From assembly GCF_017874715.1 (NCBI RefSeq), contig NZ_JAGGLR010000024.1:124001-188000 (forward strand): 64,000 nucleotides of DNA. The letters are read 5' to 3'. Below, in pieces: positions 29,638 through 38,498 of this stretch. The notes beneath the pieces were generated by a model. It did no database searches, had not been told where the DNA came from, and saw only the letters and a program-made list of their open reading frames with translations. The first letter of the stretch is position 1. The number at the start of each line of letters is the position of its first letter. The translations under genes were made by a program, and so were the position numbers. The stretch is from Streptomyces iranensis. Its GTDB lineage: Bacteria > Actinomycetota > Actinomycetes > Streptomycetales > Streptomycetaceae.

Positions 29638-31977
29638 TCAGCGTTTGATACGGCTGCGCATCGCGAGGACGGCGAGAGCGAGCAGTACGGGTTCGGTGAA
29701 GCGGCTGACCATCTCCGTGTAGGTTCCCCAGGTGGTGAGATCTTGACCGCTGGAGCGGAAGACGACGGAGTTCAGCACCACTTGCAGCGACTTGTCGAAG
29801 CGTTTCATGGTGAAGCGGTCGCCGGCGGGCAGGGTCAACCGCGGGTCCTGTTCGTCCACGACCAGTGTCACTCGTCCGCCATCGGCGGGGACGGTGCCGG
29901 ACGCCGTCTGTTTCGGGGCGGAGTCGGGCAGGCCCAGGCCCATCATCAGCGCGATGGTGGCGGTCATGGCCACAGCGAGCCAGACCAGGGCGCGGGAGGC
30001 GCGCAGACCGTAGCCGGAGGTCAGCCAGTAGCCCCACAGCAAGCCCCGTTCGCCGGGCGGGGTGCCGACGAGGTCGTGGCGGCGCATCTCCATCTCGCCG
30101 TAGTAGAAGTCGGCGGCGCCGGGCTCGTCCTTGCTGTCTTCGAAGGTCTTGCGCAGTTGCCGGTAGAGCGCGGCCAGGTGTTCCGGGTCGGGAGTGCGGT
30201 TGGGGTCGGGGTGGTGCGGCCCGGTGCGCCAGTGCCGGGGTGAGGGCGTCTGCCCCGAAGGCGAAGGCGAGGGCGAGGGCGAAGGCGAGGGCGGGCGGCC
30301 GGCCGTCTGGGCGCGCCAGTGGTGCTCTTCGGCCAGCGTGCGTCGCCGGGTCCACCAGTAAGGCCATATGGAGCGGCGGAAGTGGAGGCCGGTGGGGGTG
30401 GCCGCGAAGGCACAGCGGCCTTCCAGGCGGAGTTGGTCGAGGTGGAAGCTACCGGAGAACAGACATTGGCTCAGGTCGGTGTCGGTCAGGACCAGGTATG
30501 CGGCGTCCACCCCGCGCACCGAGGCCACCCGTACGCCGTGCTGGGATGCTGCCAGCAGGTTCTCGTCCGCCATTGTGCCGCTGTGTGCAAAGGGGACGGG
30601 GTGAGCGTTGACTGCCACGGGGAAGAAGAGCACGGCGTGGCTGAGGTCCAACGTGGCGTAGCGCAGGCGCAACGTGGCCGTCGATTCCCACCGAGTCCTC
30701 TCGCAGCGCACTTCACTCGCTGCGATCTCCAGCGTCACCGGTACCTCGAACAGCGCACCGGACAGCTCAACCGTCTTCGCGCACACCACCGGCCCGAGCC
30801 ACGACATCGCCGTGAATCGGGCCTGGGGGAACAGGGCGTCACCGGAGAACTGGGCCAGGTGGAACCAGACGTCGCCGGCGAACTGTGTCCCCTCGAACCT
30901 GGCGGTGCCCGAGAACAGCGCTGCGTCGAACCGGGCGACATCGGTGAACTGCGCCTGGGAGAACAGAGCGCCACCGCGGAACCGGGCCAGGTCGAACCCG
31001 GCGATGCCGGCGAACCGCGCCCCGCCGAACCGGGCATCATCGGCGAACTGCGTCCGGTGAAACCGGGCGTCGCCCGCGAACCGCGCCCCGTCGAACCAGG
31101 CCGTGCTCGAGAAGCGCGCCCCATCGAACCGAGCCTCCTCGCTGAAATCCGCTCCGCCGAACCTGGCGGTGGAGCAGAAGCGCGCCCCACCGAACCCGGC
31201 GCTGCCCGCGAACCGCGCTCCACCGAACCAGACATCGTCGGCGAACCGCGCCCCGCCGAACCCGGCGGTGCCGGAGAAGAGCGCCCCCTCGAACCGGGCG
31301 TCGTCCGCGAACCGCGCGCCCTCGAACCAAGCGGTGCTGGAGAAGCGCGCGCTCGCGAACCCGACGCTGCCCAAGAAGTGCGCTCCGCCGAACCTGGCAT
31401 CGTCCCGGAACCACGTTCCGCCGAACCTGGCAGCGCCCGCGAACCGCACCCCGCCGAACCAGGCGGCCTCGGCGAACTGTGCCTGGCGGAACAGGGCGCC
31501 ACCACCAAAGCGCGCACCGTCGAACCAGGCGGTGCTGGTGAACTGGGCACCCTCGAACCCGGCGTCGTGGGCGAAGCGCGCTCCGCCGAACCTGGCGGTA
31601 CCGGAGAACCTCGCCCCGCCGAACTGGCTTGGGCCCGAGAACCGCGCCCGGTGGAATCCGGCTTCCTCCGCGAACTCCGCCCCCTCGAACCTCGCGGTAC
31701 CGAAGTGGGGCTTTCCGGTGGTGGGATCCCGGAGGGCTTGGAGGAGAGCGTTGAGAAGTGGCGCGGTGAAGCGGGTGCCGCGGTGGTCGATGTCTGTGCC
31801 GGGGGCCAGACCGGTGAGGTACGCGTCGCGGTCGGCGCTGTTCAGGTGGGCCAGACACGCGGTTCGGCCAGGGACGTGGATTCCGGGGCAGCCGACGGGG
31901 TCGGTGGCCTCCTCGGCACCATGTCCGCAGTACGGCCAGGAGGGGGCGGACGGTGCGGGGTCCGGGGGTGTACTCAT
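29638..31977 (-). CDS. Large pentapeptide-repeat protein with C-terminal membrane segments
   Basis: A 779-residue protein. Residues 1-65 hold a possible Cys/His metal site (YCGHG...CPGI...CLAHL). From about 65 to 395 runs a long pentapeptide-repeat array (pattern A-R-F-x-x, e.g. GGARFSGTARFGGARF), which would fold as a right-handed beta-helix of roughly 65 coils-quarters. A beta-rich linker and a Ser-Pro microsatellite (about residue 565) follow. The C-terminus has hydrophobic helices (ALVWLAVAMTATIALMMGL and PVLLALAVLAMR). This layout resembles membrane-anchored pentapeptide proteins with an ion-channel-like tail. Function is unknown. No partner gene is coupled to it. Confidence 0.85.
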   Translation of the reverse strand: MSTPPDPAPSAPSWPYCGHGAEEATDPVGCPGIHVPGRTACLAHLNSADRDAYLTGLAPGTDIDHRGTRFTAPLLNALLQALRDPTTGKPHFGTARFEGAEFAEEAGFHRARFSGPSQFGGARFSGTARFGGARFAHDAGFEGAQFTSTAWFDGARFGGGALFRQAQFAEAAWFGGVRFAGAARFGGTWFRDDARFGGAHFLGSVGFASARFSSTAWFEGARFADDARFEGALFSGTAGFGGARFADDVWFGGARFAGSAGFGGARFCSTARFGGADFSEEARFDGARFSSTAWFDGARFAGDARFHRTQFADDARFGGARFAGIAGFDLARFRGGALFSQAQFTDVARFDAALFSGTARFEGTQFAGDVWFHLAQFSGDALFPQARFTAMSWLGPVVCAKTVELSGALFEVPVTLEIAASEVRCERTRWESTATLRLRYATLDLSHAVLFFPVAVNAHPVPFAHSGTMADENLLAASQHGVRVASVRGVDAAYLVLTDTDLSQCLFSGSFHLDQLRLEGRCAFAATPTGLHFRRSIWPYWWTRRRTLAEEHHWRAQTAGRPPSPSPSPSPSPSGQTPSPRHWRTGPHHPDPNRTPDPEHLAALYRQLRKTFEDSKDEPGAADFYYGEMEMRRHDLVGTPPGERGLLWGYWLTSGYGLRASRALVWLAVAMTATIALMMGLGLPDSAPKQTASGTVPADGGRVTLVVDEQDPRLTLPAGDRFTMKRFDKSLQVVLNSVVFRSSGQDLTTWGTYTEMVSRFTEPVLLALAVLAMRSRIKR
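30250..30296 (-). repeat. Hexamer-based Ser-Pro microsatellite in the pentapeptide-repeat gene
   Basis: Alternating gcgaag/gcgagg hexamers encode a Ser-Pro dipeptide run (SPSPSPSPSPSG) between the beta-helix and the membrane part. As in the Rieske gene, copy-number changes would preserve frame. Confidence 0.75.
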
Positions 31978-32155
31978 TGGCCTGGGAACTCCGGGGCTTT
32001 CACTCGTGACGGGCTGAACGGCTGTACCTGCTCGGGCGTATGACGCCGACTCTCTGCCTGGTGCGGATATCAGTCGAGGCCATCCTGATGGGAACGAGGG
32101 GCAAGACCCAAGTACGGGGTGACGACGGAGTCCTGTTCTCGCCCGCCCTCGCCGG

Positions 32156-33367
32156 TCAGGCCGCCGCCAGCGCCTCGGTCGGGGGCAGCCTCGAGGCCCG
32201 GATCGACGGGTAGACGCCGGCCACCATGCCGATCAGGACCGTGCTCGCCGTGCCCAGGGCGAGCGCGGGGAGGGGGATCACGGTCGGCCAGCCCTGGTAG
32301 GTGGCGTAGCCGAGGGTCGCGAGGACACCGAGGACCGTACCCGTGACACCGCCGAGCGTGCTGAGCACCACGGACTCGGTGAGGAACTGGGCGCGGATCT
32401 GGCCCCGCCCGGCTCCCAGCGCCCGGCGCAGACCTATCTCCGTGCGGCGCTCCAGAACCGAGATGTACATCGTGTTGGCCACGCCGATCCCGCCGACCAG
32501 CAGCGCCACCCCCGCCAGACCCAGGAACAGGGCCGAGAACGTCGTCCGGGTGGCGCGTTTGGCGAGCAGGGCGTCGGACGGGCGGCTGACCTGGACCAGG
32601 CCGGGCAACTGGGGATACAGCGTGTCCGGCAGGACCGCGCTGACGTCCTCGATGCTGTCCTCCTCGGCCTTCACATAGATCACCGTGGGGTGCCCGTCGA
32701 AGCCCAGCGCGCTCTTGGCGGCCTGCCAGCCGACGAGGACGGAGCGGTCCAGCTCGGGGGCGAGCGGCATGCGGTCCAGGATTCCGACAACCGTGAACCA
32801 CCGGTCGTCGATGAGGACCTGCGGCGGCTGCCGGCCGTGGACCAGCCGGGGGATGCCGAGCCGGGCGGCGGCCTGGTAGCCGAGGACCGCGGTGGGGAAC
32901 GACGAGGTGGAGGCGTCGAGGAACCGGCCGGAGCGGACCGTGCCGCTCACGGCGGGCAGCAGGTTGGTCCTGGCGGCCAGGACGTTGAGGCCGAGGCCGT
33001 CGTTCGGGTCGGTGCGGTCCGAGCGGCGGACGAGGGCGTGGGTGTTGGCGACGGCGCTCGCCTCGGTGACCGGGCGGATCCGCGCGGCCATCCGGTGGGC
33101 CTGCTCCGGCAGCAGGACGGGCGGCTTCTGGTCCGCCTGCGGCTGGGCGCGCAGCATGTTCGTGCCGAGCGCGGACAGTTGCTCGTCCAGGTGCTTCTGG
33201 CTGGACGCCGGAATGCCGGTGACCAGGACCAGCGTGGCGATGCCGATGGAGATGCCGAGTGCGCTCAGCGCGGCCCGCATCCTGCGGGTGCGGAGACCGA
33301 GGAGGCCGAGGCGCAGCACGTCGGAGGGGGCAAGTCGGACCGGCCGGATGTCGGTGGGGTGGATCAT
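32156..33367 (-). CDS. ABC transporter permease, MacB/FtsX-like
   Basis: A 403-residue permease with one N-terminal membrane helix (ALSALGISIGIATLVLVTGI), a large extracytoplasmic domain (residues 55-275) and three C-terminal helices (FSALFLGLAGVALLVGGIGVANTMYISVLERRTEIGLRRALGA, then two more). This is the MacB/FtsX topology; such proteins transmit force to the outer face and export peptides, macrolides or lipoproteins. The ERRTEIGLRRALGA coupling loop is typical. Its ATG overlaps the ATPase stop by four bases. It is the last gene of the four-gene operon. Confidence 0.93.
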   Translation of the reverse strand: MIHPTDIRPVRLAPSDVLRLGLLGLRTRRMRAALSALGISIGIATLVLVTGIPASSQKHLDEQLSALGTNMLRAQPQADQKPPVLLPEQAHRMAARIRPVTEASAVANTHALVRRSDRTDPNDGLGLNVLAARTNLLPAVSGTVRSGRFLDASTSSFPTAVLGYQAAARLGIPRLVHGRQPPQVLIDDRWFTVVGILDRMPLAPELDRSVLVGWQAAKSALGFDGHPTVIYVKAEEDSIEDVSAVLPDTLYPQLPGLVQVSRPSDALLAKRATRTTFSALFLGLAGVALLVGGIGVANTMYISVLERRTEIGLRRALGAGRGQIRAQFLTESVVLSTLGGVTGTVLGVLATLGYATYQGWPTVIPLPALALGTASTVLIGMVAGVYPSIRASRLPPTEALAAA

Positions 33368-34116
33368 TCGCGCCCCCGCCCGGTCCCCGGTTCGGTGTCG
33401 GAGACGACGCGGCCGTCGCGGATCTCGACGCGGCGCGGCATCCGGGCGGCGATGTCCCGGTCGTGGGTGATGACGGCGATGGTGGTTCCCTCGCGGTTCA
33501 GGTTGACCAGCAGATCGAGTACGGCCCGCCCATTGCCCGAGTCGAGTGCTCCGGTCGGCTCGTCGGCGAGCACCAGCGCGGGGTCGTTGACCAGCGCACG
33601 GGCGATGGCGACACGCTGGCGTTCCCCGCCGGAGAGCTGGTGCGGCAGGTGCGCGGTCCGGGCGCCGAGGCCGACCCGTGCCAGGGCGGCGAGGGCGAGC
33701 GGCCGTCTCCGGCGGCGCGGCACCCCGGCGTACAGCAGGCCGGTGGCCACGTTCTCCGCCGCGGTGAGCCCTTCGGTGAGGTGGAAGTGCTGGAAGACGA
33801 AGCCGAGCCAGCGGCCGCGCAACGCCGACAGCCTGCGGTCGGACAGCGCCGCCGCGTCCCGCCCGGCGATCTCCACGGAACCGCTGGTGGGCAGGTCCAG
33901 CGTGCCCATGATGTTGAGCAGGGTCGACTTGCCGGAGCCCGAGGGGCCGACGATGGCGAGGAGTTCGCCGGTGTGGACGGTGAGCGAGACGTCGTCCAGC
34001 GCCAGCACCCCGCCGCGGTACGCCTTGCTCGCGCCGCGAACGGCCAGCACGGGCGCGCCCGGGGTGGCGGCGGCGCCGGGTGCGGGTATGGCGAGGGCGG
34101 GTGCGGGACCGGTCAC
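33364..34116 (-). CDS. ABC transporter ATP-binding protein, MacB/LolD-like
   Basis: A 250-residue ATPase with Walker A GPSGSGKST, Q-loop FVFQHFHL, signature LSGGERQRVAIARAL, Walker B ALVLADEPTGALDS and H-loop ITHDRD. It energises the neighbouring permease. The GTG start at 34116 overlaps the stop of the fusion-protein gene (GTGA); I chose it over longer upstream frames because they lie within that gene. The N-terminal 20 residues are Ala/Pro-rich and unlike the family core. Confidence 0.94.
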   Translation of the reverse strand: MTGPAPALAIPAPGAAATPGAPVLAVRGASKAYRGGVLALDDVSLTVHTGELLAIVGPSGSGKSTLLNIMGTLDLPTSGSVEIAGRDAAALSDRRLSALRGRWLGFVFQHFHLTEGLTAAENVATGLLYAGVPRRRRRPLALAALARVGLGARTAHLPHQLSGGERQRVAIARALVNDPALVLADEPTGALDSGNGRAVLDLLVNLNREGTTIAVITHDRDIAARMPRRVEIRDGRVVSDTEPGTGRGRE

Positions 34117-35234
34117 GAGGTGGTCACCACCCGCAGGCCCTCGCGGACGCCCTTCCCGGACACCTCGACCATGCCCTTGGCGAACAGCCCGGTGTCGACG
34201 GCGAGCAACCCGCCGTCGCGGTGCTGGAGCGCGTATCCGCCCTCCCGGAGCGCCAGCAGCGCGCCGACGGGCACGGACAGCACGTTCTTCCTGGTCTCGG
34301 CGGTGAAGGTCACCCGTACCGATGCCGAGTCCAGCCGCTTCACATCGGCGCCGTGGGCGGGAGTGACGGTGACCCGCAGGCTCGGCGGGCCGGTGACCTC
34401 CTCGTCCTGCTCGTCGCCGCCGCCCTGCACGGTGTGGCTCACCGCGGTGACCTTGCCGGGGATGGTTTTCGCGCTCGGCAGCGCGATGCTCACCTCGTCC
34501 CCCACCCGGATCGGGGTGGCGTCGGCGGCGTCCACCTTCACCCCGACGGTCTTGGCGGCGGAGGTGACGGTCAGCACGTCGCCGGTGGCAGGGTCGCCCA
34601 ACTGGGCCTTGACGTCGCCGACCCGGGCTTCCCCCGGCAGGACGACGACACGGCCGGGGTCCAGGGTGCCGGTCTGCTGCTGCCCGGTGTCGCGCTGCCA
34701 CCGCTTGAGGGCGGCGGCGAGCGACGGGGTGAACTCGGTGCCGCGTCCGGAGGTCCGCCCGCGCGCCCCGATGTCGTAGCCGAGCGCCTGGAGGTTGTCC
34801 GCCAGCACGGTCACGTCCCGGCCGCTGACGCCGGGCTTGACCAGCGTGCGGAAGACCGGGGTGTCCCCGAAGAACACCATGACCGGCCGGTCGTCGACCC
34901 GGTACAGCGGATTGCCGCGGGTGACGCCGGCGCCGGGTTCGGGCAGCTGGGTCACCACGCCCTTCCCGGTGCCCCTGACCGTCCTTTGGCCGGCGAAGCC
35001 CAGCGTCCCGGCCAGCGTCCGGCTGTCGGAGAGATCCCCGCGGACGACCGTGGCCAGCGCGGCGGAGGGCGCGGCGGACCCCGGTCGTTCGGCCTTCGCC
35101 TCGCCGTGAGCGGACAGCGCCAGAGCACCGGCGCCGGCCCCGGTGGCGGTGACGAGCGCCGCTGCCGCGAGGACGAGGCGCCGTCGGTTCGCCCGCCGCG
35201 GCGCGGGCTCGGTGTCGGTGGCGGGGTCAGTCAC
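34113..35234 (-). CDS. Periplasmic adaptor-like protein (HlyD/MacA type) with peptidoglycan-binding domain
   Basis: A 373-residue protein with an N-terminal membrane anchor (RRRLVLAAAALVTATGAGAGALAL), beta-barrel/lipoyl segments (GKGVVTQLPEPGAGVTRGNPLYRVDDRPV; VGDEVSIALPSAKTIPGKVTAV), and a peptidoglycan-binding-1 domain (VTVLADNLQALGYDIG ... FTPSLAAALKRWQRDTG) inserted in the middle. This is the usual Gram-positive MacA-like design, where the adaptor touches the cell wall instead of an outer membrane. It is followed by the ATPase and permease genes, and preceded by a lipoprotein gene with an eight-base overlap. Confidence 0.9.
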   Translation of the reverse strand: MTDPATDTEPAPRRANRRRLVLAAAALVTATGAGAGALALSAHGEAKAERPGSAAPSAALATVVRGDLSDSRTLAGTLGFAGQRTVRGTGKGVVTQLPEPGAGVTRGNPLYRVDDRPVMVFFGDTPVFRTLVKPGVSGRDVTVLADNLQALGYDIGARGRTSGRGTEFTPSLAAALKRWQRDTGQQQTGTLDPGRVVVLPGEARVGDVKAQLGDPATGDVLTVTSAAKTVGVKVDAADATPIRVGDEVSIALPSAKTIPGKVTAVSHTVQGGGDEQDEEVTGPPSLRVTVTPAHGADVKRLDSASVRVTFTAETRKNVLSVPVGALLALREGGYALQHRDGGLLAVDTGLFAKGMVEVSGKGVREGLRVVTTS

Positions 35235-35862
35235 TGAAGGCTTCCAGCTCGCAGCTGCGGTCGACCTTGGTCTGCTCGGCTTCGGAGAGCCGCTGTTGCT
35301 TGCCGTCGTCGTACCGCCAGGCGAGACCGTCGGGGCTGACGCTCGTATCGGACACCATGTGGACCCGCATGCCGTTCTTGTTGAGGCACTTGACGTAGGC
35401 CCGGTAGTCGTCGGCGTAGCGCGGGTTGGTGTCGGGCTCGGTCTCCGGTGGCTGACGCGGCAGCTTCACCAGGCAGGCGTCGTAGCCGGCCTTGTGCTTC
35501 TCCACGACGGCCGGATCCTGTACCGGGGGCGCCTGTTCGGCGCCCGCGGCCTGGGCGCGCTCGTGGTTCATCGGAACGCCCTTGGCCTCGAGGCAGGCGT
35601 TGTACGCGTCGTTCAGCCGGGCCCGCTCCTCCTCCGAGCTGTCCAGGCGCAGTTGGGGGCGGTCCGCGGTGACGTCGTCCCTGCCCTCGCGCTGGTCCGT
35701 GTCCGCCTTGCCGCCCGCCGCCGGGGCATCGCTGTTGACGGAGTCGACGCCCTTGTCGGTCTTGACGCCGCTGCCGCCGCCGCACGCGGTGAGGGCCAGG
35801 CTCAGCATGGCCGTGGCACACAGCAGGGCGGCTGTCTTCGTGTTCCGCATGCCGACGACCAT
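35227..35862 (-). CDS. Lipoprotein with conserved Cys pairs, linked to the export operon
   Basis: A 211-residue lipoprotein: signal (MRNTKTAALLCATAMLSLAL) with lipobox LTAC, Cys27, and a Gly/Asp-rich linker. The mature part has two Cys-containing repeats (NDAYNACLEAKGVPMN and KAGYDACLVKLPRQ, with YRAYVKCLNKNGM following), a pattern seen in actinobacterial extracytoplasmic proteins near MacAB-like systems. I choose ATG 35862, preceded by AAAGGA. It is the first gene of the export operon, divergent from the response regulator gene. It may be the sensor partner or a cargo-binding subunit. Confidence 0.78.
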   Translation of the reverse strand: MVVGMRNTKTAALLCATAMLSLALTACGGGSGVKTDKGVDSVNSDAPAAGGKADTDQREGRDDVTADRPQLRLDSSEEERARLNDAYNACLEAKGVPMNHERAQAAGAEQAPPVQDPAVVEKHKAGYDACLVKLPRQPPETEPDTNPRYADDYRAYVKCLNKNGMRVHMVSDTSVSPDGLAWRYDDGKQQRLSEAEQTKVDRSCELEAFSD

Positions 35863-35953
35863 CACGGATCCTTTTGAGGAACCTGTCAGGAACCCTTGCC
35901 CAGGTGATGTTCCCCGCCTCCACCCGCCGCCGGTGTTCCTAAACTCGCCGTTC

Positions 35954-36673
35954 ATGTGCGCATACGTGGTCGTCGCCGAGGACGACCGGAAGCAGGCCGA
36001 ACTGGTCCGCCGCTATCTGGAGCACGAGGGCCACCGGGTGACCGTCGTGCACGATGGGCGAGCCGCGCTCGAATCGGTCCGGCGGGAACCGCCCGATCTG
36101 CTCGTCCTGGACGTGATGATGCCCCGGGTGGACGGCCTCGACGTGTGCCGTGTGCTGCGCGCGGAATCGGCCCTGCCGGTGCTGATGCTGACCGCCCGCT
36201 CCACCGAGGACGATCTGCTCCTGGGCCTGGACCTCGGCGCCGACGACTATGTGACCAAGCCGTTCAGCCCGCGCGAGCTGATGGCCCGGATACGCGCGCT
36301 GCTGCGCCGCAACGCCGCCATCACCGCCACGCCGCCGGAACCGGTGCTCACCGTCGGCCCCCTGACCATCGCCCCGGCACGGCACGAGGTCTCGATGCAC
36401 GGCCGGCCGGTGGACTGCACACCCGGTGAATTCCGGCTGCTGGAGATGCTGGCAGCCAGTCCCGGCCACGTGTTCACCCGCCCCCGGATCCTGGAACGGC
36501 TGCACGGGTTCGACCGGTACGTCACCACCCGGACCGTCGACGCACATGTGATGAACCTCCGCAGGAAACTGGAGGACGATCCGCGCCGGGCCCGCTTCCT
36601 GGTCACCGTCTACGGCGTCGGCTACAAGCTCGTCAACGGGGCCACCGACGGAGAGTCCCACCGTGCGCCGTGA
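35954..36673 (+). CDS. OmpR-family response regulator
   Basis: A 239-residue two-domain regulator: receiver at residues 4-120 with acidic pair E9/D10-D11, phosphoacceptor Asp53 (LVLDVMMPRVDGLD), Thr near MLTARST and Lys in YVTKPF; then a winged-helix DNA-binding domain (TPGEFRLLEMLAASPGHVFTRPRILERL; VDAHVMNLRRKLEDD). ATG 35954 is the first start in the homologous region. It diverges from the lipoprotein/export operon by 91 bases, so it probably controls it. It overlaps the kinase gene by 11 bases. Confidence 0.95.
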   Translation: MCAYVVVAEDDRKQAELVRRYLEHEGHRVTVVHDGRAALESVRREPPDLLVLDVMMPRVDGLDVCRVLRAESALPVLMLTARSTEDDLLLGLDLGADDYVTKPFSPRELMARIRALLRRNAAITATPPEPVLTVGPLTIAPARHEVSMHGRPVDCTPGEFRLLEMLAASPGHVFTRPRILERLHGFDRYVTTRTVDAHVMNLRRKLEDDPRRARFLVTVYGVGYKLVNGATDGESHRAP

Positions 36674-38480
36674 CGTACCGCTGCGCCGCAGCCTGCTGCT
36701 GCGTCTGCTCGCGGTGTCCGCGCTGGTGTCCGCCTGTTCGGTCGCCGCGACCGCCTGGCTGGCCATCCGGACGACCGCGGTGGCCATCCGTGAGCAACGG
36801 GGCCAGGCCCTCGCCGACGACACCCGGATCTACGACAGTCTGCTCGGCTACGCGGCCCGCCACCCGCGGTGGGACGGCGTGGGCCCGACCGTACGCGCCC
36901 TGGCCCGGGAGACCGGGCACCGCGTCATCGTGATCAGCGACGGTCGGCGGGTCGCCGACTCGCAGTCCGCCGCGCGGCCCCCCTACCGGCCGCCCGACAA
37001 GGCGACCGCGGTCATCGACCCGCTGGCGGTCAGCCCCGATCTGCTCCCGGGCGCCGCCTCCGACCGGATCGATCCGCGCGCCGTCGGGCCGTTCAGGCTG
37101 AGCGAGGACGAACGCGCGCGATTGCGCCGCGCCGCGCGACACCGTGCCGCATGCCTGCGCACCGTCTTCGGTCAGGAGATGACCGTGGTGGAGGAGCCGA
37201 GCGGGCGGTCACGTGTGGCAACCGACGACTCCCGCGTCCCGGACACCCCGCGCTGTGCCTCCGCGACGCTCGACTCCGCCACCCCGACCGAGGCCAGGGC
37301 GCTGTCCGCCCTCAACGAGCTCGTCAACACATGCCTGTCCCGGCGCCACGCGGCCCAGGTGAAACTCGCCCTGGACGACTACGGGAGACCACGCGCCGAG
37401 CCACGCGCCGAGCCGCCTTCGCGGCCGCGGGGGAGGGACGCCGACGGCTCACTGGTCAGCTCGTGCCTGGCGAGCGGCCGCGCCCAGCAGCTCGCGCCGT
37501 ACGTCGGGCCCGCGGCGGCGCTGTACGTCACCAGTCCGGGCCGGAGCGCCACCACCTTCTTCGACCTGTCCGCGGGCAACCGCGCCCGCATCGCGGGTGG
37601 CACCGTACTCGTCCTGCTGGTGACCGTCACCGCCACCACCCTGGCCGGGATCCGGCTGGTCCGGCCGCTTCGCGCACTGACCGACGCGGCGCAGCGCATG
37701 GCGGACGGGGAGGCCGGTGCCCGGGTGAAGGTCACCAGCAACGACGAACTGGGCCGGCTCACCTCGGCGTTCAACTCGATGTCGAGCCGACGTGACCAAC
37801 TGGAGGCGGCACGCAAGGACATGGTCAGCGATGTCGCACACGAACTGCGCACACCGCTCAGCAACATCCGCGGATGGCTGGAAGGCGCGCAGGACGGTGT
37901 CGTACCGCACGGCGACCTGCTGGTGTCCTCGCTACTCGAAGAGGCGCTGCACCTCCAGCACCTCATCGACGACCTGCGGGACCTGTCCGCGGCCGACGCG
38001 GGCGAGCTGCGGCTCCACCTCGCGCCGGTCGACATCGCGCACCTGCTGGCACACACGGCCACCGCCCATCGCGCCGCGGCCGAGAACGCCGGTGTCGCCC
38101 TGCGGGTGGAGGCACCCGGCGACTGCCCGGAGATCGAGGCCGACCAGGTACGGCTGCGCCAGGTGCTCGGCAACCTGGTGGCGAACGCTCTGCGGCACAC
38201 CCCGTCCGGCGGCACCGTGTCCCTCCGCGCCCGCCCTGCCGGTGGCGAGGTGCTGATCGAGGTCGCGGACACCGGCTCCGGCATCGCGGCCGACGAACTG
38301 CCGCACGTCTTCGACCGGTTCTGGCGGGCGGACAAATCCCGCAGCCGCCGGACCGGGGGCAGTGGTCTGGGGCTGTCCATCGTGCGCAAGCTGGTGGAAT
38401 CGCACGGCGGGACGGTGACGGTGAGGAGCGCGGTGGGCGGGGGCTCGGAGTTCACGATCCGCCTGCCGCACACCCGCTGA
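36663..38480 (+). CDS. Sensor histidine kinase
   Basis: A 605-residue kinase. A first membrane helix (residues 10-35), a long extracellular sensor region (about 40-300) with several Cys and Arg/Pro-rich parts, a second helix (IAGGTVLVLLVTVTATTLAGI), a HAMP domain (RPLRALTDAAQRMADGEAGARV), a HisKA domain with His393 (SDVAHELRTPLSN) and an HATPase domain with N, G1 and G2 boxes (NLVANALRHTP, VADTGSGI, GGSGLGLSIV). The GTG start overlaps the regulator gene. It presumably senses an envelope stress or a compound exported by the neighbouring MacAB-like system. Confidence 0.95.
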   Translation: MRRDVPLRRSLLLRLLAVSALVSACSVAATAWLAIRTTAVAIREQRGQALADDTRIYDSLLGYAARHPRWDGVGPTVRALARETGHRVIVISDGRRVADSQSAARPPYRPPDKATAVIDPLAVSPDLLPGAASDRIDPRAVGPFRLSEDERARLRRAARHRAACLRTVFGQEMTVVEEPSGRSRVATDDSRVPDTPRCASATLDSATPTEARALSALNELVNTCLSRRHAAQVKLALDDYGRPRAEPRAEPPSRPRGRDADGSLVSSCLASGRAQQLAPYVGPAAALYVTSPGRSATTFFDLSAGNRARIAGGTVLVLLVTVTATTLAGIRLVRPLRALTDAAQRMADGEAGARVKVTSNDELGRLTSAFNSMSSRRDQLEAARKDMVSDVAHELRTPLSNIRGWLEGAQDGVVPHGDLLVSSLLEEALHLQHLIDDLRDLSAADAGELRLHLAPVDIAHLLAHTATAHRAAAENAGVALRVEAPGDCPEIEADQVRLRQVLGNLVANALRHTPSGGTVSLRARPAGGEVLIEVADTGSGIAADELPHVFDRFWRADKSRSRRTGGSGLGLSIVRKLVESHGGTVTVRSAVGGGSEFTIRLPHTR

Positions 38481-38498
38481 CCGGCCGGAGTATGCCGA

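Noticed and set aside
30319..32043. Plus-strand frames with regular repeats (AEPG, ANRAPPN patterns) opposite the pentapeptide-repeat gene
   Set aside because: The regularity is inherited from the 15-base periodicity of the pentapeptide repeats read on the wrong strand and frames.
36663..37560. Possible frameshift or fusion in the sensor kinase because of its long Arg/Pro-rich sensor region
   Set aside because: The frame is continuous from GTG to the ATPase domain, with two membrane helices properly placed. Such variable sensor regions are normal for kinases.
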